A stretch of 64,000 bases of DNA. Source: Pempheris klunzingeri. Its lineage: Eukaryota; Chordata; Actinopteri; Acropomatiformes; Pempheridae. Positions 56,101-64,000 of this stretch are shown piece by piece (position 1 is the first letter of the stretch; the number at the start of each line of letters is the position of its first letter). The notes beneath the pieces were generated by a model. It did no database searches. It was not told the DNA's origin and was given only the letters and a program-made list of their open reading frames with translations. The stretch is from the NCBI RefSeq assembly GCF_042242105.1, contig NC_092019.1:19954828-20018827 (forward strand). The letters run 5' to 3'. The translations under genes were made by a program, and so were the position numbers.

Positions 56101-59100
56101 TAAGTAGCTAATAAGCTAAAGTTAGCTTCTTTGAAAATAACTGCTACCACAGGCTAGCATTAGCTAGGAGGCTAGCTAATTAGAGTAGGCTGACCGCCAC
56201 TGAGCGCTGCAAAAGGCGTTTCCTCTCGCCACCTCTGAAGTCAACAAATGTAGGAATATTTTTCATACCAGAGTATCTCATCACCCTAGACATCTCCCTG
56301 CACCGATCCCACGCATTCTGTGTACGAGAGCAATGTCCAGTGAGTTTGAGACCTGCCCATGCTAACGCTGTAGTAGGAGGAGTTTACCTTCCTGCTGCCT
56401 GCTGCACGGACCAGAGCAGGAGGCTGGACAAACACTAACCCGCTGTGCAGAGCGTGCAAGAAGCGCTCTGCTGCATCGCACCAGTATCAGGGAGCTGAGT
56501 TCATGCACGAGAAGACAAAATAAATGATGCAAATATCATTTTGTCCCCATCCATCCTATTGAATCAGTAAGGGGCCGTGCAGATGGAGACTGTGGTGTGA
56601 TTTGTGTATTTCTGCTTGCAAAGCATGCAAAAGATAATGCTGTGTAAAAATCTGTATGAAATGAGCCACCATCATGCGAGATTGATTATGCAAGCGTATG
56701 AGTATACATATAAAAGCATACAAATTGTACATTTCCCAGCATGACTCCTGTCTCATAAAGAAACTGTACCTTGCTCATACTGTTTAATTACTTTCTATGT
56801 AGCTAGAAAGTAGTTTACCTTTAAAACCCTCCATTGTTTGGCTGTGTTATATAGTTTTGACTATAAACTACTTGTTGTGCACCTGGACAGTGTGTAATTG
56901 TGCCTTATCTGTTTATATTTTACTCCAGCTTTTTATTATCAGTATTATATATCATTATTCACTGGATTCACTGACTGACTTTACTGCCTCACCGACTTTT
57001 ATTATTTATCATTTGACTGAGATACTGAGCTACTGGACACCTGAATTTCCTCTATTATTCACCTATTATTGTACCCCTTTGTACTCATTTATTTTGTTTT
57101 AGTTCTCTAGGTTTGACCAGTCCTTGAAACTGTTTCATGGTTTTGTATTTTATGTGCAGCTGGTAGTCCCCTTGCAAGTTTACTTACTTACTTACTATTC
57201 AGGCAGCCCACATGTCCACATTTACTCATGTCACAGCAGGAAACACCTCAGGTATTATTGATAACTTTAATAATGACTGCATTCCAATTAGTTCACCCAG
57301 GCCCATTACTCTGCTGTTGTGCATGCTGACTCACTTTCATGGCTTATTGCCACAGCTAAATGGAATGGAGCCATATTTAATGTTATTAGTAACAACTGAG
57401 TCTTCTCTGCTATGACACATCAAAATATCTGTTGTCCAAAAAGCCTTTTTCTGTGACTGTGGGCTCTGCGCCGATTATAAGGATATCTTTTACAACTCAT
57501 ACACGGCCTGCGCCAGTTGCATTCACAGGAAGTGCTACTTGCAAAACCGTCACCTCCATTCCGCAATCTTTTGATGTAATCTTTTATCTCTGTGAGGCTC
57601 TCTCTGCCGTAAAAAAGAACAAGCACAAGAGAGATATAGACGAGCACCTCCACTGCACTAGTATTGGTAGACCCATCCTAAACTGCTCCTAGTTTAGAGG
57701 AGTTTATTAGACCAGTCGCCATTGTCTGTAAATGTCTACTAGTAGAAATAAGACAACAAACCTGTTTTCCGGTGCTGGTTGAGTTTAGTGAGTGTTGTGC
57801 CGAGGGGTGCGAGGGCCTGTTTGACAACTCCCTGTCCCCTGGTGGCTTTGTGGTACTTGCTGATCCACTCAAACTTGGGTACCTGTGTGGGAGACTTGCA
57901 AACTTCTGTAGGGAGAAAGATGGAGAGAGCAGGAGAGTTAGAATGATTACATTATTGTGTGATTAAAGAATACAACAAGAGCCCGATCTGAACTCCTGAT
58001 TTGTTTTTAAGAAAATGTGGAGACTCTAGAGCAGCTGCAATGGTAAGATTCATGGTAGGAACAAGACTGCGTGTTTACTGAGTGGCACTTTACAAAGCAC
58101 TTTAAGCAACAGCTTTCCATTTCTTGCTCTCACATATGGGACTTATTAGTAAAATGAACTACACTGTTTGTTTGTGAGACCATGCTTTGCGCTTTGTGCT
58201 TGAAATATGACGACACGTTACAGCTGCTACAGTGCATCCAACAGATCTTATTTTTAACCGCTTACCTTTACCATTTCTCACACTCGTCCTTTTAACAACA
58301 GCAGTTGCCACGTCATTTAATCTTTCCATCACTGGTATCCCTCACCAGGTTAAAAGCCTTTGTGGCTCATCTTGGAGTACCACATAAAATGTAACAGAAA
58401 CAGCACATGAGTCTTTGTCCGCATTGAGTTCACGCGGGACGTCCACTGTGAAAAGTAGTGAGCCAGTGGCGAAAGTGACACGTCTCTAACAGAGCAGACC
58501 GTCCATTAACCATTCAGTGGCCCGCTCCATTCAGACGAACAGGATGCAGAAGGTAAAAAGTAGTTCGAGTGAGGTGCTGAAGAGGAAGCTGCACGTCCTT
58601 TTAAAACTGTTTTCCATTTGTGCCTTTGCAAACAACTTTCTGTGACAACGACAAGCTACACAGAGCACACCATCCAAACTCCACCCCTGCCTGGCATCTC
58701 TCCCTTTTTCGTCAGCAATGCATCACGTACACCCAGCGACTGACAGACAAAGTGACACAACCAGTTTCTAGCTCTAAAATCGGTGTAATTAGTGAACCGC
58801 AGCCACCAGACGAGTCTCGCAGATGCATTTCTGTTTTGAAACACATCTCCTTGTAAATTAAAGTCAAATTTTAAGAATAAAGGTGTTCTATGGTTTGCCA
58901 CATCATGTCACCTCAGGGTGACTTAAGACTGGCTGAGCAGGTTTCCTCCAAACAGACGGTTAGAGTAGATTATTTGTGCTTCTTCACACATAGGCGCCTC
59001 CTAGTTTGTTTAAAAGTGAAAGTGTAACGACATGAACTAACTACCAAACCAATTCAGATAATTAGTGGTGTACAAAAGCACATGTTGTGTCTGTGCAACT

Positions 59101-61331
59101 GTACTGTGCTACCCATTTGTTTTCAAAAAGGCTTGTTTTCTTAAAATTTCCACAAATTCCCTAGGATTTTTCTAAGGTCGCGATAATGTCATGAGAGCAT
59201 GCAACATACGTATGTCTCTGAGGGCTGACCTACCACTCCACGCCCTGTTGACCTCGCCGAGGAAGAGCCGAGAGTGGGACCCAAAAGGGAGTCTGAGCTC
59301 CAGCTCCTCTTCCTGGTAGCTCACTCTCACCCTGGTATCACCACCTAGAATCGGATGAAGACCAAACGCAGGGCTCAGTTTCACGTGGGAGAGGGTTCAG
59401 CTTCTGTGCCGTGTCATGGTTGAGCTGTAAGGGAAACGAGGTTAACTCACCCACAACCGCAAGCTCCTCCGGTGAGGAAACTAAAAAGAGTGCAGTGTGA
59501 GAAAAATGTAAGAGCACTTCAGAGAACTGACTGTCACGCCAATATTTCACCAGAAACAGTAGTCATCGTGAGACACACAACATAACGTGGCGTCCCCTTT
59601 TTTAAATGAGTCTGTTTGCAAGGAGGCACAACATGTGGAAGCAGCTCACCCTCCACGACAGCAAAGTCGAGGGAGATGGGTATGACGTCCTCCAGCGACA
59701 CGTCATCAGCAGTAATGGCCATCCTTCGATGGGTATAAATGAAGATCCTACAAGACATTACAAGTTCTTTTTCAACTAATTTAGATAGCAGTCAGCGGTA
59801 TTTTGCAGGGATTACTGCAAGTCAATCCGGCAGCCTTGCAGCTCTGCAGTAAACAGTACCGTTTTCATATAATATATAATTTTGGTTTCTGTGTCAGACA
59901 GGTTGATGCAACTCTGTGGTCATTTTCAAGGCCAATTTGTGGCGTTGCCCAGGATTGCATAACGCTGTCACCCCGCCTCATTACAAAATGACATTGTTAG
60001 CCCTTGAATACAAGCACATAGCTAAGTAATACATAGAAGCCATATTATAGCTGTAATCATGTCTGTCAACACTCACGCATGTTCTGTTGTGGACTCCACC
60101 AATCCCAGCAGTCTGCTCTCTGAAATGTTACCAAAGAGGACATTGCACTGGACAGCATGTTTAAGTTTAGTTAAGGATATCATGGAGATCATCAAGCATC
60201 TTCAATATTTTACCTGGATTTTTTTCTCTTCCAGCAACAAACAGTGTCATGTAACTGAGTGCTTTTAGTTAGGCATTTGTCCTTGAGTATTTCCATTTTA
60301 GTTTCACTGCATTTTTATGCGACACATGTGGAACAATCTCCCAGAGACTTATCTGTTTGCTGCCTTTCATTAAATCAAATAATGTATTCATTTCTTGCAC
60401 AGCGCTGTAACTTGTATTCTTTACGTTTTATTCCTGTCGTATTCTATTTTAGCTTTTTTTTTTTTTTATTTGATATTTTACACTATTGTTTTTTTTTTTA
60501 CGTCCTTTCATAATGTCTTTCTTTTGCACTTTGTCACAATGCTCTGAATGTTTTATTCATAACACTTTGAAATGCCTTGTTGTCGAAATGTGCTGTACAA
60601 ATAAACTTGCCTTGAATTTCACAGGGAAATATTGTACATTTATCTTCCATCTGTGGTTATTTCACAACTGAATGATCTACATATTAACCATATTATCAGC
60701 TTATGAAATAAGATACAGTATTAGACATTAAACCATTCAGCGCTATATAAAGTAATTAAAATAATATGACGTGCAATTCTACTGCAACATTTTTTTTTCT
60801 TTCCTGATAATATCTAATTCTTCAACTTAAGCAACATTATGAGTGCTGGTCTATTACATGTAATTCGTGATGTAATATCTTATTTAATTAGTATTATCCC
60901 TTATCCCACTTAAATGAAGGAGCTGTATTTCTACTAAAGCAGCAAACAACGTTGCCATCTCGTGGATGAAAGCTCTCACTACAAATGTTGGACCATTTCC
61001 TTGGGAAGTCACACCCGACCAAAGCCACACTGGTGCTGAAAGCTGGCAGCACAAGAACCGCCCTGCCCGGACTGAAATCACAGCCAAAGTGAGGCTGGAT
61101 AAAATATTTCTTCCCAGCAGATCGCAGTGATCCGCTGGGATCCTCCGGGCCTCTCTCCAGCCTCCGCGGTTCCTTCACGGGCTCTCGTTAGTTCAACTTC
61201 AGTCACAAGCAGGTAATCCTCCGTTTGCAGCGCTGACGGCCCACAAACCGGCGCTGGAGCGCCTCAAAGGATACTATGATGCAGTTTTCCTCCCTTTCCA
61301 AACTCTCCTGGATCGCGACGGACTGATCCAT
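41109..61331 (-). CDS. inpp5b: Inositol polyphosphate 5-phosphatase B, 22 coding exons
   Basis: Exons in transcript order: 61331-61207, 59747-59650, 59480-59451, 59344-59234, 57905-57762, 53402-53312, 52447-52277, 49676-49575, 49256-49142, 48175-48059, 46954-46767, 46590-46479, 46376-46267, 45460-45325, 45049-44939, 44732-44567, 44248-44013, 43869-43771, 43218-43134, 41968-41841, 41750-41639, 41218-41109. All are GT-AG and in phase; 898 aa (human 993, or 913 in the short form). It removes the 5-phosphate of PI(4,5)P2 on endosomal and Golgi membranes. The start [11 protein letters not shown] fits the human N-terminus. Domains: PH about 1-170; phosphatase about 257-550 with WIGDLNYR (435-442), [11 protein letters not shown] (509-519) and SDHKPV (538-543); ASH about 551-721; RhoGAP-like about 722-898 with FQQPG where active GAPs have Arg, so catalytically dead as known. 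The C-terminus (FLTQGTS) lacks the CAAX box I recall in mammals. The exon 1/exon 2 join is the least certain. Confidence 0.96.
42309..42950. repeat. Dispersed teleost repeat in INPP5B intron
   Basis: It starts with AATTCAATTCAATTCAACTTTATTG and continues through TTCTATAGCGTCTGCCTGATGG, AGCAGCATGAAGGAGTGG and GGAGGGGTCCTCAGTGATGA. I know this order from fish retrotransposon-derived repeats in which a GTAGCGCCTGCCxGAxGG phrase is diagnostic. It fills most of the gap between INPP5B exons 20 and 19. The class is not certain. Confidence 0.55.
49677..52276 (-). other. INPP5B intron 7, nothing recognised
   Basis: A 2.6-kb intron. Two overlapping minus-strand frames near 50233-50584 are open for over 100 codons but lack fitting splice phase or family resemblance. 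AT-rich DNA follows to 51600. Confidence 0.5.
53403..56268 (-). other. INPP5B intron 5, downstream part
   Basis: No exon was recognised in this stretch. It contains AT-rich (ATA/TAATA)n at about 54858-54895, a (TA)n at 55762-55782, and a GCTAGC/TTAGC-rich cluster at 55980-56180 leading up to the proposed alternative first exon. Confidence 0.5.
56269..56293 (-). CDS. Proposed alternative first coding exon of INPP5B (short, PH-less form)
   Basis: On the minus strand an ATG at 56293 opens MSRVMRYS and meets a good donor (TCTG|GTATGA) after 25 nt, that is in phase 1. Exon 6 at 53402 begins in exactly the phase needed, and the join gives [16 protein letters not shown]. The surrounding 56000-56480 bp are richer in CpG than other INPP5B introns, with ACGGTAGC and CGAGAGC words. 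A PH-less form would start just before the linker and keep phosphatase, ASH and RhoGAP-like domains (about 737 aa). It is inferred from phase and position only. Confidence 0.4.
56480..57761 (-). other. INPP5B intron 5, upstream part
   Basis: AT-rich. It contains a (TTAC)n run at about 57178-57197 and stretches (56870-57190) that look like the 3' tail of an old LINE, but no RT motif was found. A pair of opposing ORFs at 57420-57692 has no recognisable product. Confidence 0.35.
59451..59480 (-). CDS. inpp5b: INPP5B microexon 3 (30 nt)
   Basis: This exon lies between TTTTTAG and GTGAGT and encodes the 10-residue step [10 protein letters not shown] inside the PH domain. Without it, exons 2 and 4 still join in phase (phase 1 to phase 1), so it can be skipped without a frameshift. 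Its residues correspond to the human segment EVSPDGELYILG, which supports inclusion. Confidence 0.85.
60290..60620 (+). mobile_element. 3' end of an L2/Rex1-like LINE in INPP5B intron 1
   Basis: The plus strand contains TGTGGAACAATCTCCCAGAG (WNNLPE), then a T-rich tail with TTTTGCACTTTGTCACAATG, AACACTTTGAAATGCCTTG, GAAATGTGCTGTACAAATAA and ACTTGCCTTGAA. This is the standard 3' terminus of a very common fish LINE family. It is antisense to INPP5B and related to the copy at 38880-39312. Confidence 0.75.
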
Positions 61332-61620
61332 AGCGCGCACGGCTGGGTTCGTCCCAACTTCTTCCCCCTGCACCAAAATGCCCGGAGGACTCTGGAGCAG
61401 CGCACTTATTTCTCTCTCGACTGATCGCCAAGATTCTTCGGGAGCCCCGTGTAATCCGACATTATCCCGTCTGGGTCCAGATGTTTTCCTCCTTCTCCCT
61501 CTCCGCCGCTGGCCCGACCCAGTCTGCCACGCACTGATCCGGGCTCGCTGTGTGACGTCACATCTGGCCTGTCACAGCTCAGTTTGGTCTGGATCAGCCC
61601 CGCGGATCAGGCCGCAGGCC
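61332..61620 (-). promoter_or_regulatory. INPP5B CpG-rich promoter and 5' leader with CRE
   Basis: CpG-rich DNA upstream of the INPP5B start. A full palindromic CRE, TGACGTCA, is at 61553-61560 within GTGACGTCAC, about 225 bp before the ATG. No TATA box was seen. CREB/ATF sites near the start site are common in TATA-less promoters. Confidence 0.55.
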
Positions 61621-62127
61621 GATGACCCCAGGATTAGGTCCCACAATAGAGCCCTACCTGCATTAAAGCTTTCGAGGAAGTGTAATGAGCCGTTGGGCCA
61701 ACACGTTCACGTGTTCTTTTTTTTTTTTTGGGAGGGGAAACACACTTACATTTCTTCAGCTTCAAATAACAGGAACATGTTGCTGCCCTTACTGTTCTGT
61801 AATGACAGACCAAAAAACGAGTAACCAAGATCACATTGATCTCATCTTGGTCCAGTTTTGACACTATATAACTATGTCACATAATGCAAACAGATATCCA
61901 AGATCCAAGATCCAAGAATACAAGATCCACACTGAGGGGGACATCTTACAGAGTGAGAATCACCACCAATAATCATCAGCGTGGACGATTTATCAGCAGT
62001 CATGCAGGGAGAAAAGTGAGAGAATATCTGATTTCCTGCACTCCCAGTGGTCTTCTGGTTATTCTTACTGTGCTGGAAAACCAGTAGGTGTATTTGACCA
62101 TGAGAACTGTTCACATCAGTTCTTTTG
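61621..62127. other. Intergenic DNA right of INPP5B
   Basis: No gene was recognised. A short direct repeat (ATCCAAGATCCAAGATCCAAGA) is at about 61894-61930. A 148-codon plus-strand ORF beginning at 61378 crosses the promoter and ends in low-complexity sequence; I consider it chance. Confidence 0.45.
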
Positions 62128-62762
62128 CCGTGGTGGAAGACGTATTCAGGTCCTTAAGTAAAAAGTACCAGTACAGCAATGGAACAATACATTCAAATTC
62201 CTACTTAAGTAAAGTATTATCAGAAAAAATCACTTAAGGCATTAAAAGTACTTGCTCTGCAATAAAATGTCTCCTGCAACTGATATGTTGTTGTACGTGA
62301 CATTATTAGATTGTTAGTACTGATGTGTTAGTGCACACGTAGCACTTTGCTGCTGTATCTGGCCGAGGTGGAGCTGGTTTTAACTGCTATGTTAGCAGTC
62401 AGGACTCCCCTCAGGGCCCCTCACAGGCCAAGAGGATCTCTAACTTCAGTGGGGTTTTCTTTGTTGTGAAACACTGAGATACTGCGGACAAGCCATAGAC
62501 ATCTGAAATGTATCATTGGGCCTCAACTGGACACTGACTTCTCATTAGGGCCAACAAGCCAAAACATGTTGGGAACCACTGGTCTGATCAACAACAATGT
62601 GTTGTATTTGGTAAGCTTATCTTATGTTGTCTTTTATGTAAAACCAGTGGTGTCAAATAAATGCAGTGGAGTAAAAACTACAACATTCCCTTCTGAAATG
62701 AAGTAGAAGTGAAGTGGAATTCAAGTAAAGTAACTCTAAAGTAAATCTACTTTCCTCCACTG
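62128..62762 (+). mobile_element. hAT-like non-autonomous element, copy 2, with nested insertion
   Basis: The ends are CCGTGGTGGAAGACGTATTC (left) and TTTCCTCCACTG (right), with TCCTTAAGTAAAAAGTACCA, CATTCAAATTCCTACTTAAG, GGCCGAGGTGGAGCTGGTTT and GTCAAATAAATGCAGTGGAG between. It is the same family as 22753-23299 but inverted. About 62400-62585 is unrelated and ends GTTGGGAACCACTGGTCTG, a phrase I know from another fish repeat, so it seems to be a nested insertion. Confidence 0.65.
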
Positions 62763-64000
62763 TTCTCTGAAATCCACAGCCGTGGAAAATGTGAAGAATC
62801 AGTTACTTAATTAATCATTGTCTGGAGTCAGAGGAAGGTTGAAGGAAAGTGGACTACACCAAAAAATTGATGTAACATTTGATAACAAAATAATCCCACT
62901 GGAATTCTGTGGGCTCCATAAATGTTTCACAAATATATACGATAATCAAATATGTATTCATCACATATGTAGTTTATTTAATCTTCAGGCAAAATCATTT
63001 TATACAGTACACAAAACTAGGATAAACTGTAACAATTCTGATTTCATTTAACATTTGCACGACACCATTATACCCTAAAATATATTTTGTACACCACACA
63101 GCGCAGACACCCATCCCACGATTCACAAAAATATTAGTAGTCAACTGTGCCAAACTGCACATTTCCCAATGATTGCGTCTACAGAAATGCCTTAGCAAAC
63201 CCTCACGACACCCGGCAACATCTCAACATTTGTGTCCCATAAAGTGCATATAGAGTCATAGCTGCGTCACTCTCACAATGGCTTGAAGAGATAAAAATCT
63301 AGGGAGGGCTTTCGGTAATAAAAACATTTACATCCATGTTGACAGAGATGTTGCGTTCAAACTCGCTCACCCATCCAGAAATTAAGTTTGTCTACGCTCA
63401 GGTTAATGTGGGAACGCACAAACAAAAGCTGTCTTTGGCTTTCTTTCAGGAGACAATAGCTGTACACAGTTTAGTTATGGGCAAGGTCATAGCTTAAACA
63501 AATTGCAAGGTGACTTTTAAAGGATTTCTTAAAACTTCACTGAGAGGAAAGTTGTTTTTGTTGTATGATTTTGTTAATTGTAAAGGTGATTTGCACCTTA
63601 AATGTGAAATGATGTGAAGAAACCGGTTGATTCCGGCAGGTTTTCATAATTGATACAGTTTTTCATCCAGAAATACTGTTAACATCCATTTGACATTGGT
63701 CTGGAACCAGAGATAAAACATGATTGGGAAGTTTTGATAAAAGAAGAAACAAAATCTACATTGCAACGGAGGCTTTACATATTTCCATACATATATACAG
63801 AACAATCACGTGTGAATATCAGTGAGATAAATGGACGTAAATGAAGTAGTCTGCAGCTCTAAGCCTTCTGTTTCTGGAGAGACTGGAAGATACACAAAGC
63901 TCCGGTTACCTAATGACCCACAGGGCAGCAGAGCAAGATTGTTCTCACAGCAGCGAAGAGATGGCCAGCAGGAAAAGTAAGGAAGCGATAAATTCTGTGT
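62763..64000. other. Right-flank non-coding DNA
   Basis: No exon was recognised. A minus-strand AATAAA (62973-62978) would be compatible with the 3' UTR of a minus-strand neighbour such as SF3A3, the next gene in human as I recall, but nothing in the sequence proves it. Confidence 0.35.

Noticed and set aside
57420..57692. Opposing ORFs of 77 and 86 codons near INPP5B exon 5
   Set aside because: Open on both strands with no motif or splice phase; likely chance.
60894..61178. 94-codon minus-strand ORF just after INPP5B exon 1
   Set aside because: It is intronic, not in splice phase with exon 2, and has no resemblance to PH-domain sequence.
61378..61824. 148-codon plus-strand ORF right of INPP5B
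   Set aside because: It crosses the INPP5B promoter and a poly-T run; no domain, unusual composition, probably chance in CpG-rich DNA.

Overview
The window looks like nuclear DNA of a ray-finned fish, most likely a percomorph teleost. It has compact genes with many small GT-AG exons, vertebrate protein families, CpG-rich first exons, and dispersed repeats of the kinds common in percomorph genomes. The species cannot be named from this sequence. I assembled every exon by hand from splice sites, codon phase and protein resemblance recalled from memory; no database search was run.

Five genes were found. From left to right they are: MANEAL (+, 3268-16407, 4 coding exons, 444 aa), a Golgi-type GH99 endo-alpha-mannosidase-like protein; YRDC (-, 20106-23656, 6 exons, 263 aa), the threonylcarbamoyl-AMP synthase of tRNA t6A formation; a small 4-exon, 78-aa coiled-coil gene (+, 24527-24995) that fits C1orf122 by position, orientation and residue spacing; MTF1 (-, 28333-38771 plus 5' non-coding exons to about 40540, 10 coding exons, 825 aa), the six-finger metal-responsive transcription factor; and INPP5B (-, 41109-61331, 22 coding exons, 898 aa), an inositol polyphosphate 5-phosphatase with PH, phosphatase, ASH and RhoGAP-like domains. 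Order and orientation (MANEAL+, YRDC-, C1orf122+, MTF1-, INPP5B-) match what I recall of human 1p34.3, so this is an old conserved syntenic block. I see no functional pathway shared by the five genes.

Region by region: 1-2640 has no gene but holds a small inverted-repeat element. 2640-3267 is the MANEAL promoter and leader. The MANEAL introns hold LINE debris, dispersed repeats and several non-repetitive stretches that may be enhancers. 16408-19360 is MANEAL 3' flank with degenerate GTTACTTT-rich DNA. 23657-24526 is the head-to-head YRDC/C1orf122 promoter interval, with a 315-bp Tc1/mariner-like element inside it. C1orf122 and MTF1 converge tail-to-tail at about 25.05-25.1 kb, and MTF1 has a 3.2-kb 3' UTR. 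The INPP5B 3' end lies about 450 bp upstream of the MTF1 first exon. 61332-64000 is the INPP5B promoter followed by repeat-rich DNA with no recognised gene.

The points most worth checking are a threefold 20-bp duplication spanning the YRDC exon 1 splice donor, an internal alternative first exon of INPP5B that would remove the PH domain, the tiny-exon C1orf122-like gene, a 30-nt INPP5B microexon, two opposite copies of one hAT-like element, and an 18-bp perfect hairpin in YRDC intron 1. I found no bacterial-type system or wholly new gene system.
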